The notes: generated by a model from the letters alone, not told the origin. Shown: positions 1-8,958, numbered from the stretch's first letter. The stretch is DNA of 33,543 nt from Candidatus Methanofastidiosia archaeon (GCA_003558335.1 PWMA01000123.1:1-33543), one strand, 5' to 3'. Made by a program: numbers and translations.

Positions 1-137
1 TAACAGATCAGCGATAAAGGATATCTCAACATAGTCACAAATTTCAATCCTATAATAGTCTTATTCTAACTCACCTGTGGGTAAACGGGATTCACGATCA
101 TACCAAAATTTCAATCCTATAATAGTCTTATTCTAAC
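1..137 (-). CRISPR. CRISPR array, leader-proximal end (partial)
   Basis: Two identical 30-bp repeats lie at 41-70 and 108-137. On the plus strand they begin ATTTCAATCC and end TTATTCTAAC. The TAAC at 1-4 is the tail of a third repeat cut by the window edge. The spacers are 36 bp (5-40) and 37 bp (71-107). Read on the minus strand, the repeat ends in ATTGAAAT, which resembles the 8-nt 5' handle of Cas6-processed type I-B crRNAs (usually ATTGAAAC). The cas genes run on the minus strand toward the array and a TATA box lies between cas2 and the repeats. The array is therefore transcribed leftward, 108-137 is the leader-proximal repeat, and the spacer at 71-107 should be the most recently acquired. 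The remainder of the array is outside the window. Confidence 0.93.
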
Positions 138-244
138 AGGCCGAAAAATGGCCCTTTTTTATTTATTTAAGCTCAATAGGTCTTCTATTTTATAAAACTT
201 ATCTTGGATGTTAAATCAAGTGTATCATATATAAAGAACGACGA
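138..244 (-). promoter_or_regulatory. CRISPR leader
   Basis: This AT-rich, non-coding stretch separates the cas2 stop codon from the first repeat. It holds a TATA box (226-237) at its distal end. At its array end there is a short inverted repeat, GGCC-N7-GGCC (139-153), one base from the repeat, followed on the plus strand by six T's (155-160). In type I systems the leader both drives pre-crRNA transcription and marks the integration site for new spacers. The position of this stretch fits that role. Confidence 0.7.
226..237 (-). promoter_or_regulatory. TATA box of the CRISPR array
   Basis: The minus strand reads TCTTTATATATG, a good archaeal TATA element. Transcription would start roughly 25 bp downstream (about 203), leaving about 65 nt of leader RNA before the first repeat. 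The same 12-mer recurs upstream of cas6 at 8934-8945. Confidence 0.6.
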
Positions 245-508
245 CTAAAGAATATTTGATGTGTCTGATTTATCAATTCCAATAGTTTCCCTTAATAAGA
301 ACTTATCACTTTTAGATATATAGATAATGACATTATCTTTCTCCTTTTTTATAATGGAATTTAGGCCATTTTTTAATTCACGAAGCTTTGAATCGGTAAT
401 CTCTCCCTCAAATACAGAGTTTTGAACCCAGTTTAGGTGCTGTCTTAAATAGCTCTTTACCTTATTTACTCTTTCAACAGATACATCATAAACAATTATA
501 ACGTACAT
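245..508 (-). CDS. cas2: CRISPR-associated endonuclease Cas2
   Basis: Cas2 is the structural partner of Cas1 in the spacer-integration complex. The 87-residue product begins MYVIIVYDVS, the ferredoxin-fold first strand with the conserved Asp (residue 8), and has the usual family length. The ATG at 508-506 was chosen over an in-frame TTG nine bases upstream because it overlaps the cas1 stop as TAATG, which indicates translational coupling, and because Cas2 proteins normally start right at this strand. The stop is TAG. It is the last gene of the cas operon, and the leader and array follow directly. Confidence 0.93.
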   Translation of the reverse strand: MYVIIVYDVSVERVNKVKSYLRQHLNWVQNSVFEGEITDSKLRELKNGLNSIIKKEKDNVIIYISKSDKFLLRETIGIDKSDTSNIL

Positions 509-1482
509 TACCACCAAATCCTAAAAGCTTCGTAGTCCTTTATTCCACTAACATGTTTTATCAATTTATAACATTCTAATCTCATTATATGTTTATAAGA
601 AACTTTCCTACCTAATGTACGATGTTTAATCGTTTTATCTAGACGTTCATTGTAATGCTTTAAAAATAATCTTTTGCCAGGGTCACTGAGGAGACAATAA
701 TTTAAATCTCTATCAAACTCATTTTCAGAAATTATTTTTTTGTTTAAGAGTTTGAATATAACTCGATCGCCAATAAAAGGCTTAAATATTTCACTTAGAT
801 CTAAACTCAAGGAAAATCTTCTTTTAAATGGTTCATGTAGATAAGAAATAGTTGGATTTAATTGAGTATTGTATATCTCCGTTAATATAGTTGCATATAT
901 CAGAGAATTAGAAAAAGAAATTAATGCATTCAACATATTTTTAGGAGGTCTTCTAGATCTTCTGCCAAATTTATATTTTTCCGGAAGTATTTTATCAAAC
1001 GACTGGTAGTAAATATTTCTTATGTTGCCTTCTATACTCATTAATTCACTTATAGAGTTAACACCTTCAATTTTTTCTCCCCAGGATTTTATAGAGTCTA
1101 CTTCTTCAACAAGTTTGTAATATGATAGGTTCTTACTTATGTTAGATATTCCGCCTCTGAGTATCTCTTTTGCAAGAATCATTCTTTTTTCTTTGTCCAA
1201 ATAGTGCTCTGCCTGTCTAACTATTGTCTCACCTGATAAAAGAGATTCTCTTGGATAATAAGTTCCTTCATAATAACCATAATAGTTAAAAAAATGCATG
1301 GGGATTCCTTTCTTCGATAAATATGAAACAACGCCTGAGGTAAAAGTAACTCTGCCGTAACAATAAATCGAAGATATGGTATTAATTGGCAAGATATGCC
1401 TATCTTTTTCAGAATAAAAATATATTGTATTCTCCTTTCGATTAAGAATACCATTTTTTATTAAATAAAAATCTTGTTTCAT
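508..1482 (-). CDS. cas1: CRISPR-associated endonuclease/integrase Cas1
   Basis: Cas1 is the metal-dependent integrase that inserts new spacers at the leader end. The 324-residue protein has the typical length and layout: an N-terminal beta domain, then an alpha-helical catalytic domain. The metal-binding set is visible: Glu151 (in SIEGNIR), His216 (in YLHEPFKRRF), and Asp228/Glu231 (in SLDLSEIFKPF). The open frame extends 28 codons upstream into cas4, but the ATG at 1482 gives the canonical start (MKQDFYLI) and lies 4 nt past the cas4 stop. The sequence resembles the Cas1 of type I-B loci. Nothing suggests damage, so adaptation could still work. Confidence 0.95.
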   Translation of the reverse strand: MKQDFYLIKNGILNRKENTIYFYSEKDRHILPINTISSIYCYGRVTFTSGVVSYLSKKGIPMHFFNYYGYYEGTYYPRESLLSGETIVRQAEHYLDKEKRMILAKEILRGGISNISKNLSYYKLVEEVDSIKSWGEKIEGVNSISELMSIEGNIRNIYYQSFDKILPEKYKFGRRSRRPPKNMLNALISFSNSLIYATILTEIYNTQLNPTISYLHEPFKRRFSLSLDLSEIFKPFIGDRVIFKLLNKKIISENEFDRDLNYCLLSDPGKRLFLKHYNERLDKTIKHRTLGRKVSYKHIMRLECYKLIKHVSGIKDYEAFRIWW

Positions 1483-1486
1483 TTTT

Positions 1487-1978
1487 TTACACCCAGCAAA
1501 AATCGTAATAACTACATTTTTTACAATATGGCTTTTTTTCTGGTTGAGGTATAAGCCCATTAACAATTTCTTGTATATTTTGGAATATATTTTCTAATTC
1601 TTTCTCCCTTTCTTCATTTAGTATTACTTCTTCTGTTTTTTTGATAAGGGGATAATCTAAGATGCCTTTTGCAATGATATCCATTTCTTTTAATCTATAA
1701 AGGTAGAAAAGTAGTTGGTACGTAGATGAAATTTCCATTTTTTTAGACTTCTTTACTTCATATATTACCAAATCATTTTTCTTTTTTATTAGATCGATTT
1801 TCATTCCTGGTAAATTTACTTCTTTTATATTTCTTTGATGAACTGATTCATGTATTATCTTTCCGTCTTTAACAACATCTGACGAATGTTCCATTGTTTG
1901 AAACTTGGAAAAAAGCCAAAGCTTGGTTTTACAAATAAAGTAGTAATTTATTTCTGTGCCTGTTATTATATCGATCAT
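1487..1978 (-). CDS. cas4: CRISPR-associated exonuclease Cas4
   Basis: Cas4 is a RecB-family nuclease with a [4Fe-4S] cluster that trims prespacers and helps select the PAM side during adaptation. The 163-residue product shows the four cluster cysteines in the expected arrangement, Cys16 near the N-terminus and Cys152, Cys155 and Cys161 at the very end. The RecB nuclease motif is split between the Asp of GMKIDLI and the Glu-x-Lys of IYEVKKSK. It starts with ATG, 21 nt after the end of the cas3 C-terminal fragment, and ends 4 nt before cas1. Confidence 0.92.
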   Translation of the reverse strand: MIDIITGTEINYYFICKTKLWLFSKFQTMEHSSDVVKDGKIIHESVHQRNIKEVNLPGMKIDLIKKKNDLVIYEVKKSKKMEISSTYQLLFYLYRLKEMDIIAKGILDYPLIKKTEEVILNEEREKELENIFQNIQEIVNGLIPQPEKKPYCKKCSYYDFCWV

Positions 1979-1999
1979 ATTAAATTATAACTATTGTAA

Positions 2000-2572
2000 C
2001 TATATCATCCTTAAATCAAAATTAGAAAACTCAGATTTCAACTTGTTTGTATCGATTCCATCTTTGAATGAATAGTACTCTAAAAATTTATCAGTAGATA
2101 TAATAGCGTTAAACTTTTCATCCAGTTTTACAACTTGATTATACAACATATGATCCAATAATGATATGTCAGTTTGATAAATTTTTATATTGTTAATACC
2201 TGCTACGAATTGATTGTACAAGCTAGTTACCTTTTTCCTGATGTACTTGTCTTCAAATTTATCGGTTGAAGTAAGGACATTTTTCCATAATTCATATATA
2301 CTCTTAGTGTAGACTTTATTTTCTTGTATTATCTCATTTACTACCTCAAATTTCTTGATATTCCCGTCTTCAACAAATGATTTTAGGTAACATCTATCCT
2401 CAGTAGATAGCCATTCTAAAGGTATTTTTTCATCAATAAAAATATCAATTTGTTCTATTTCTTTTTCTATTACGTCAACCATATCGTTTACCGATTTATA
2501 ATGGAGTTGATTTATTTCAGTTATGACTGAATTGTAAGAATCAGACCCTATTTTCTTTACTTCTTTGGCCAG
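2000..2572 (-). pseudogene. cas3: C-terminal part of Cas3, separated by an in-frame stop
   Basis: This frame is continuous with cas3. The TAA at 2575-2573 ends the upstream part, and the same frame then reads on for 190 codons with no further stop. The junction, DDYYG-stop-LAKEVKKIG followed by NQLHYKSVND and IDIFIDEK, has the look of the Cas3 C-terminal domain, which follows the helicase core and closes over the DNA channel. An internal ATG at 2482 (160 residues) could allow separate translation, but only a weak GGTAA-like site precedes it. Likely explanations are a nonsense mutation or a base-call error, and less likely a two-subunit Cas3. On its own the fragment shows no catalytic motif. 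Confidence 0.75.
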
Positions 2573-4651
2573 TTACCCATAATAATCGTCAAATTTTTTA
2601 TATTTTAAAATCTCATGAAGCTGTACAGGAATATATTTTTTTAGAACTCTATATCTAGAACTTTTTTTTGGAGAGTATATTTTAGTAACATCATAAGTAT
2701 CGCCCTCTTTGTATTTGATTACAAACAGCTTAGAAATGCCTGATTTTTTTGTATTGCACTCCCTATTGATCCTACCAGAAATCTGCTCAAGACTCTCTAA
2801 TATAGAATAGTCTCTAACACCAAAATCACAATCTATATCCATACCTGCCTCTACAGACTGTGTTGAAACTAAGATTGTATTCACATTGGTATTTTTATCC
2901 TTAAACTCTTCAATTATTTTTTTTCTTCGTAAAGTGTGGATAGTTCCATTTAAAAGATAGAACTTAAAATTTTTAAAATAGCTGTCCTCCTTTAGATTAT
3001 CGAAAACTTTTCTTGAAGTCCTAACTGTATTAAAAGTTAGCAATATTTTGACTTTTTTATCCAAATAATTTGTATCTATCTCTTCAATAACTAGTTTTTT
3101 TATACCATCTAAGTCTTTTATGTCATATCTAAAAACTACAGAATTTCTTTCAAGAAGCGGATGATTAAAGTATTTACTTGGATCTTCACATATTTCTGGA
3201 ATTGCCACATTATCTAAAAAATAATTAAAATTGGGCAATGTTGCGCTCATAATTATATAATAGATATTCAAATTTTTACTAGTTTCATTTATAAAATCAT
3301 AAAATACCCTTAAATTCTTATCACTCAAACTTTGTATCTCATCTATTACAACAACACTGTTGCATAGATTTGCTATTTTGTATCTATTATCTCTCTTATT
3401 CTTGATAAATGAATTGAAGAAGTTCACATTGGTAATTATGTTGACGCAGTTATTCAAGAAATTGTCATTTTGAATTATCATTAAATGTTGCAGGCCTGAA
3501 ATTGAATCATTATCTGTTTTAAATTTGTCAAAATAAGCTCTTGAGTAAATATCTGAAACTTTACCAATTTTATTAGAGAACAGAGATGGATCAAAAAAAG
3601 TTTCATTGATCACCTTGCTATTCTGCTCTATTATGTTGATAAATGGAAATACGTAGAATACCCTTTTTACATTATCATCATGTTCTAAAATGTTGAGGGC
3701 CAGTTTCATCGATATGTTTGTTTTGCCCCCTCCTGTAGGTACAGCTAACATAAATATTTTATTGTTTTCATTCAACAATTTTTTTATTCGATTGTTACAT
3801 TCAATCAATATTTCGCTGCGTAAATCATTGATGTTTTTTATTTCCGAGAGAATCTTTAACCCCCTTCTACCTATATCTTTATTGTACTCTATTCTAGAAA
3901 ACGATTGTACCATTTTTTTTCTAGTTTCAGTATCTATCATATTCAAATTATAAAACTCATTCAAATTATTTGTATAATGAAAGGTAGAATATGAGTCACT
4001 CATAACAAGCAACGAATAAATTAGTTTCACAAGTAAAAATAATCTTTTCCAATCGAAATTAGGATTGTCCCAGAATTCCAACATAGTTTTTTGATCTATG
4101 GTAGCATTGCCAATATTTGTCACACTAAAAATCTTTTCAGTTATTTCTTTTTCTATTTGATCTTCTTCTTTAATTTTTCCATTAAAGTCTCCCAAGGGGC
4201 TATGGTGAAAATTTACAGCGGTAGAAAATAAATGAACTACATAATCCAATCTTGGAAACTTTTTAATCAAAAACGATGTCAGAACCTTTGAAGAATAATA
4301 ACTGTGTCTTTTATCTCCAGAAACATCAATATTTTCAACATTTGCTTTTTGAAAATTTGGATTTATTTTGCCTATGTCGTGATAATGTACAATATATGAA
4401 ATTATTTCCTTGACAGTATCTGTATTTTTATCAGTAAATATATTGGATATCATATCATCTATTATAGATTCCAATTGCAATTTTTCAATTAGATATACAA
4501 AATATTTAGAACATAAAAATGAGTGATCTTCTAAAGATTCAAGAGAGTTTTCATAAATATCTTTTTTTTTATGGGCCGACCCGTAGATTTTAGAGGGTAT
4601 CAACGAATAATCAAGTGATTCAACTATTTGTTTAAATGTCTTAAAAAACAT
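2573..4651 (-). CDS. cas3: CRISPR-associated HD nuclease/helicase Cas3, lacking its C-terminal domain
   Basis: Cas3 is recruited by Cascade to nick, unwind and degrade target DNA. The 692-residue product has an N-terminal HD nuclease with His43, the His91-Asp92 pair in HYHDIGK, His116 and the HH pair at 149-150. An SF2 helicase follows, with Walker A GGGKT (307-311), DEIQ box (437-440), SATLP (469-473) and motif VI QISGRINR (623-630). The ATG at 4651 is preferred over a TTG 36 bases upstream; it overlaps the end of cas5 by 11 nt. The frame ends at TAA 2575-2573, and the expected C-terminal domain lies in the same frame just beyond it. The catalytic core looks intact, but interference activity is doubtful without the C-terminal domain. 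Confidence 0.9.
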   Translation of the reverse strand: MFFKTFKQIVESLDYSLIPSKIYGSAHKKKDIYENSLESLEDHSFLCSKYFVYLIEKLQLESIIDDMISNIFTDKNTDTVKEIISYIVHYHDIGKINPNFQKANVENIDVSGDKRHSYYSSKVLTSFLIKKFPRLDYVVHLFSTAVNFHHSPLGDFNGKIKEEDQIEKEITEKIFSVTNIGNATIDQKTMLEFWDNPNFDWKRLFLLVKLIYSLLVMSDSYSTFHYTNNLNEFYNLNMIDTETRKKMVQSFSRIEYNKDIGRRGLKILSEIKNINDLRSEILIECNNRIKKLLNENNKIFMLAVPTGGGKTNISMKLALNILEHDDNVKRVFYVFPFINIIEQNSKVINETFFDPSLFSNKIGKVSDIYSRAYFDKFKTDNDSISGLQHLMIIQNDNFLNNCVNIITNVNFFNSFIKNKRDNRYKIANLCNSVVVIDEIQSLSDKNLRVFYDFINETSKNLNIYYIIMSATLPNFNYFLDNVAIPEICEDPSKYFNHPLLERNSVVFRYDIKDLDGIKKLVIEEIDTNYLDKKVKILLTFNTVRTSRKVFDNLKEDSYFKNFKFYLLNGTIHTLRRKKIIEEFKDKNTNVNTILVSTQSVEAGMDIDCDFGVRDYSILESLEQISGRINRECNTKKSGISKLFVIKYKEGDTYDVTKIYSPKKSSRYRVLKKYIPVQLHEILKYKKFDDYYG

Positions 4652-5348
4652 AGTAGGCTCTATCCCCAGAAAAGATGAATTCGTCAACGTTATTAACGTT
4701 TATTTTTACCTCGTTTTCAGGTATTGCCATCAAACGGTAGGTATATTTAAAGTTTTCATCAAAACCTGAAGGAATCATCTCCAATTTAAAGTTTGTTTTA
4801 TTTTTATCTGAGATTAAATCAAATGGCATTATACTATGGCAATTTACAAAAGTTTCAGAACTTTTAGTTAAATCTTCTAAAGCTATATATTCTATATTTG
4901 CAGGGAACTCATTTTTTCCAAAGTATGGATTAAAAACAGATTTATTGTTCATTATATTTTCTATTATTTTTTTATGATTCTCGTTTTTCTCATTTAAAAC
5001 TAATCCAATCTCATAATCTGGATTCATTAATACTTGTTCCTTGACTATAACGTTTGGAGAAGGTGAATCTTTTCTGTTATTTAAAAAGCTATTTAGGCTA
5101 TTGTATGTGACAATGAATTTGCTATCTTTTTTATTTTTAGGCATTATAAAAATTTTTATATCGCTCAATTTTTCATAATATTCAGGGACTGTATCACTGC
5201 CCGAATAACCTTTAAGTCCAATTATGGCCCCAATGATACCCAGTAAGTGTGGTTTAGATATAATAGAATATGTGTTTTTAAACAGATTGCTTGAAGATTG
5301 ATTGAAGTGTGCAAAATTCCCATACAACCTAAACTTTAACAGTTTCAT
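4641..5348 (-). CDS. cas5: Cascade subunit Cas5 (type I-B)
   Basis: Cas5 is the RAMP subunit that caps the 5' handle of the crRNA and contacts Cas8 in Cascade. The 235-residue protein opens with the signature Cas5 start: KFRLYGNFAHF, then YSIISKPHLLGIIGAIIGL, the first RRM strand and the conserved glycine-rich helix. No catalytic residues are expected because Cas6 is present. It starts 44 nt after the cas7 stop and overlaps cas3 by 11 nt. Confidence 0.88.
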   Translation of the reverse strand: MKLLKFRLYGNFAHFNQSSSNLFKNTYSIISKPHLLGIIGAIIGLKGYSGSDTVPEYYEKLSDIKIFIMPKNKKDSKFIVTYNSLNSFLNNRKDSPSPNVIVKEQVLMNPDYEIGLVLNEKNENHKKIIENIMNNKSVFNPYFGKNEFPANIEYIALEDLTKSSETFVNCHSIMPFDLISDKNKTNFKLEMIPSGFDENFKYTYRLMAIPENEVKINVNNVDEFIFSGDRAYYVF

Positions 5349-5392
5349 GACATTGCCCTCACTCTTTTCTAGATGATTAAAAATGTTTAATT

Positions 5393-6238
5393 TTAATCAA
5401 CACCTCTATTAACTACCTTGCAGTAATGATTTTCTTTGATCTTTACGTCATTCTTAATTAGATTCATTACTTTAGAGTAGTCAACAATTATTTCATTGTT
5501 CTCTTCAAAGATATCCACTAATGAGTTTAGATTATTGAATATTTTGTCTTTTTTGTTTTCTAACCAAATAAAACTCACAGTTTCAACGCCGAACATAGTT
5601 GTAGAAACAACCTCGCCCACAGAGTATTTCAATGCCTCAGTTAATTTAGTGATATCTGTATCTGTTATCTTTATACCTTGTTTCTCTGCAGAGTTCATAT
5701 TCAAGCAAATATCGTAAACATAGTAAACATCGTCCGCCCTAGATTCTTCGCCTATTGTAGTTTGTTGAGCATCTTGAGTTTTTTCACTTGGATTTCTGTA
5801 AGGAGACAGTATACTTGAAACATAAATATTGGATTTTTCATACTTGTTTATTCCATAACTTATTTGACAGGGGCCTGTAAGGGATATGTTACTGTCCACT
5901 GCAAAAACTACTCCAAAAAGTCGAACGTCTATGAAATTTAAAAGATTGTCAAGTATTTCTTTTTCATCTTTGGGTAATTTATCAACTTTACATTTCTTCA
6001 AATAGTTTTCTTTTAATGTGAGATATCTTTGTTTTAAATTTCCATCTTTTTCATGAAACTCTTTATCCCTTTGGACAAAAACAGACTCTGTTTTTGAGAG
6101 ATATTCTCTAATACAGTATTTAAGGGCTTTGTCTGTTGCAAATATCTTGCCATCTGGCAATCTTCTGGGAAGCCCGTCAAAGCTAGCATTGAAATTTGCG
6201 TTCTTTGCATTTATTACTACAATTCCATTATAATTCAT
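5393..6238 (-). CDS. cas7: Cascade backbone subunit Cas7 (Csh2-like, type I-B)
   Basis: Cas7 polymerises along the crRNA spacer to form the Cascade backbone. The 281-residue product carries family landmarks: an N-terminal strand followed by NFNASFDGLPRRLPDGK, then DVRLFGVVFA, then the Csh2-type block SLTGPCQISYGINKY with the TIGEESRADDVYYVYD segment. These match the Csh2/Cas7 group of type I-B. The ATG is immediately adjacent to the cas8b stop, so translation is probably coupled. Confidence 0.9.
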   Translation of the reverse strand: MNYNGIVVINAKNANFNASFDGLPRRLPDGKIFATDKALKYCIREYLSKTESVFVQRDKEFHEKDGNLKQRYLTLKENYLKKCKVDKLPKDEKEILDNLLNFIDVRLFGVVFAVDSNISLTGPCQISYGINKYEKSNIYVSSILSPYRNPSEKTQDAQQTTIGEESRADDVYYVYDICLNMNSAEKQGIKITDTDITKLTEALKYSVGEVVSTTMFGVETVSFIWLENKKDKIFNNLNSLVDIFEENNEIIVDYSKVMNLIKNDVKIKENHYCKVVNRGVD

Positions 6239-8140
6239 TTATTCCACTTCCTTGTTTTCTTCTTCTAATATTTTTATTTCTTTTTTAGATCCGTATAAAT
6301 AATTTTTATCAAAATATCCCGTATAAAGAGGGATTTTGTTGTTCTCATAAGAGTCCAAAAATTCATAAGCCAAAACACTCTTCATAACAGTTTGAAATTT
6401 GGGATTTCTATCTATATACTCATTATATGAGTATTTTTCAAGGACGTCTAATAATCTCTTTTTTAAGTATTCCATATTATGCACATTCAAGGTATATTTT
6501 GTAAAAAGATCCAGCCTATTTTTTATTGATTCACTGTAACCTAGCAAATAACGAAACAGTTGGCCCATTAGATAGCTAGCTTCGAAATCATTTTCTATAT
6601 TTATTTTCTCTATATCTTTCAATTTTTTTTCTAATATTTTATACTTATCCAAATATATTCCTCCATTTGGTTCATTGTGTAAATATTTGTAATAAACAAT
6701 TAAAAATTGTCTAATCTTGTTACTGCCAAGTTTCATTTCATCTCTTAAATTAATATTTCTAACCATTTCATATAATAATTCCGTAAACATCTTTGAATAA
6801 TTGTTATCAATAAAAAGAGAACTGTCTTGATAAAAAATATAATTTCTAATTATGAAATTGTATTCTAGAATTTTTTGTTGGATAAAAGGATGAACTTTTA
6901 TTAAATTCTTTTTATCCGTTTCAAATAGAGAAGGAGCAAGTGTATTATTGAAAAGATAGTTTAAATCTGCTAAAAAAACTGATTTATTCTTTTCATTTGT
7001 TATTGTATAACTTTGACTGGTATTTGAGTTATGAAACCTGTAGTATAATGAAATGTTTTTTATATTTGTTGGAGCATTTGGACACTCCATCTCATAATTA
7101 AAATTAGAAACATATCTAAATTCTATATTATCTAAGCTAGGGCCTGTTAAGATCATTACATAGTCAAATTCTTTAAAATTATTTTTTTCATAAAGCTTTT
7201 TTAATATCTTCAAAATTCCGGGAGGGTCGCTTGCGTAGTTTTTATAATCTTTTTGATTAAATAAATCTTGCCTGGTAGGAAAGACATAACGGTAAAATTT
7301 GTATGATTTTAAATATTCAAAGAAATAATACAGTTGCATGGAGCATTCTCTACAAATATTATAATTTTCAGAACTCTTTGACCTCAAATTAGTTTTGTAT
7401 CTTGTTGGATTTCTTAATAAGTATTTTCTTTCCTTCCCAACGTCAAAGGTATTGCCATGAGTAAGGACATATAACTGATCATTTTTTTTACAGGCATTAC
7501 ATTCTCCTACATATGAGTCATACTTTAGTATTTTATCATTTACATATTCTTTAAATAATTCTAAGTATTGGCAAATATTATCCCCATCTACTAAAAAAAC
7601 GATATAATCATTTTTATTTAAATCGTATTCTTCATTGGAAAAATCTTCAAAGAAGGATACAACATATTCTATTAGTTCTGGAAATTTTCTGTAATACTCA
7701 GTCTCTACACTGCGTTTTTTAAATTCTACAATTTTTTTAGAAGGAAATTCTATAGTTGTAACTTTTTGATTAGATTCATTTGATATTTTTTCATTGACAA
7801 AAGCATCGGTAATCTTAAAGTGAGTAGGGCTATGACTCATTAATGCATTACTACCGCCAATATTATTAGAATTGTTATGAGTAGGATTAATAAATTTTTC
7901 AGGTGTTAATAATTGCAATAGTTCTTCTCTTTTTGGATAGTTAGATAAAAAATCAATATCATCGATAGACTCTGTTATTGATTCGTAAACTAAACATACA
8001 GGTTTAATTTTCAAATATTTTTCATTATAACTGGGGGGCACAATTAGAATTTTATTATTTCTACGTTTTCCGTTTTGAGATTTATCCAGCAATACTGAAT
8101 AATCTTCTTCTGAAAATAAGTTTATAATAAAGTTATACAT
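6239..8140 (-). CDS. cas8b: Cascade large subunit Cas8b (Csh1-like)
   Basis: Cas8b recognises the PAM and recruits Cas3. The protein is 633 residues from the ATG at 8140; a GTG six bases upstream is possible, but the AGGTG site fits the ATG. Two CxxC pairs (Cys214/217 and Cys263/266) form the zinc-finger-like element typical of Csh1-type Cas8b. The rest is divergent, as is usual for large subunits, so the call rests on position between cas6 and cas7, length, and the paired CxxC motif. The C-terminal part is rich in Lys, Asn and Tyr, in keeping with the local AT content. Confidence 0.85.
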   Translation of the reverse strand: MYNFIINLFSEEDYSVLLDKSQNGKRRNNKILIVPPSYNEKYLKIKPVCLVYESITESIDDIDFLSNYPKREELLQLLTPEKFINPTHNNSNNIGGSNALMSHSPTHFKITDAFVNEKISNESNQKVTTIEFPSKKIVEFKKRSVETEYYRKFPELIEYVVSFFEDFSNEEYDLNKNDYIVFLVDGDNICQYLELFKEYVNDKILKYDSYVGECNACKKNDQLYVLTHGNTFDVGKERKYLLRNPTRYKTNLRSKSSENYNICRECSMQLYYFFEYLKSYKFYRYVFPTRQDLFNQKDYKNYASDPPGILKILKKLYEKNNFKEFDYVMILTGPSLDNIEFRYVSNFNYEMECPNAPTNIKNISLYYRFHNSNTSQSYTITNEKNKSVFLADLNYLFNNTLAPSLFETDKKNLIKVHPFIQQKILEYNFIIRNYIFYQDSSLFIDNNYSKMFTELLYEMVRNINLRDEMKLGSNKIRQFLIVYYKYLHNEPNGGIYLDKYKILEKKLKDIEKINIENDFEASYLMGQLFRYLLGYSESIKNRLDLFTKYTLNVHNMEYLKKRLLDVLEKYSYNEYIDRNPKFQTVMKSVLAYEFLDSYENNKIPLYTGYFDKNYLYGSKKEIKILEEENKEVE

Positions 8141-8183
8141 TTGCACCTTACCTCATCATATAAATTCCAATAAAATTCAACAT

Positions 8184-8912
8184 TCACCCGTTATCACCAT
8201 CATCAATGACTTTAACCATACCAAATCCCATAGAATTTTTTTCACCAAAACCTGCATCATATCCTAACTTTATCAGATCGGGAGTTCCATAAACATTAAA
8301 TTCGATATAGTGTGCTGTATGAAAAGTATTCTTTATTTTTCTTTTTGTACTTCTCAGTATACCTGCTATATCAAAATTCACTTTACAGTTTTCAATCTCC
8401 TTGCCATAATATAGAGAGTATTTCTTTATAAGATTTCTTTCTAGATTCTTGTAGAATTTTAAATCAGTTGGAGAAAGATCCCACGTCTTTAGTTTACCGT
8501 CCATATTTAGTTTTGTAGTAATACATATTGGGGATATTGTTCTAAATCTTATGGAATCATCGATTTCAATGTCTTTCAATAGTTCAACTGATTCTAAATT
8601 TAAGGGCACTCCAGCAATATGAAATGAAGAGTTTTGGAATAAGCCCTCGACAAAAGGAATAGAAATATCTTTTCTCGGGGATGAAAAGAAAAAGAAACAA
8701 TTGTCTTTAATCAAAAGTCCTCTTTCGCCCATAGGGATAACTCCCTTTAAATCAGAAAATGTGAATAGTTTTATGTCTTTAGAATAATGAAGATACTCAG
8801 AGATATTGCTATCTGCACTTTGTATCGATGAGTAAATGAAAGAACCAATATAATAGTTGTAATTGTAAGGTATGAAGCTTTCTTTTGCTGAAAAGGTCAG
8901 TTTAAATCTCAT
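8184..8912 (-). CDS. cas6: CRISPR repeat endoribonuclease Cas6
   Basis: Cas6 cleaves pre-crRNA within each repeat and leaves the 8-nt 5' handle. The 242-residue protein ends with the diagnostic glycine-rich loop GYDAGFGEKNSMGFGMV (217-233). His42, with Lys45 and Lys48, in the early helix (LHYSKDIK) is in the right place to be the general base, by comparison with Pyrococcus Cas6. It is the first gene of the operon, and a strong TATA box lies 22-33 nt upstream of the ATG. Confidence 0.92.
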   Translation of the reverse strand: MRFKLTFSAKESFIPYNYNYYIGSFIYSSIQSADSNISEYLHYSKDIKLFTFSDLKGVIPMGERGLLIKDNCFFFFSSPRKDISIPFVEGLFQNSSFHIAGVPLNLESVELLKDIEIDDSIRFRTISPICITTKLNMDGKLKTWDLSPTDLKFYKNLERNLIKKYSLYYGKEIENCKVNFDIAGILRSTKRKIKNTFHTAHYIEFNVYGTPDLIKLGYDAGFGEKNSMGFGMVKVIDDGDNG

Positions 8913-8933
8913 TCACCATTTGTAAGTTTTCCA

Positions 8934-8945
8934 CATATATAAAGA
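8934..8945 (-). promoter_or_regulatory. TATA box of the cas operon
   Basis: The minus strand reads TCTTTATATATG, identical to the 12-mer in front of the array. It lies close enough to the cas6 ATG (8912) for a very short or absent 5' untranslated region. The insertion sequence begins 14 bp further upstream (8959), so the TATA and immediate BRE region survive but anything upstream was displaced. Confidence 0.65.
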
Positions 8946-8949
8946 TTTG

Positions 8950-8958
8950 GAAAAAAAT
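8950..8958. repeat. Target site duplication, left copy
   Basis: GAAAAAAAT here is repeated exactly at 10219-10227, directly outside both terminal inverted repeats. This is a 9-bp target duplication, with the caveat that the sequence is low in complexity. Confidence 0.75.

Noticed and set aside
2573-2575. Programmed recoding of the cas3 stop codon
   Set aside because: The codon is TAA. Pyrrolysine uses TAG and selenocysteine uses TGA, and no obvious stem-loop lies just downstream, so amino-acid recoding is not supported.
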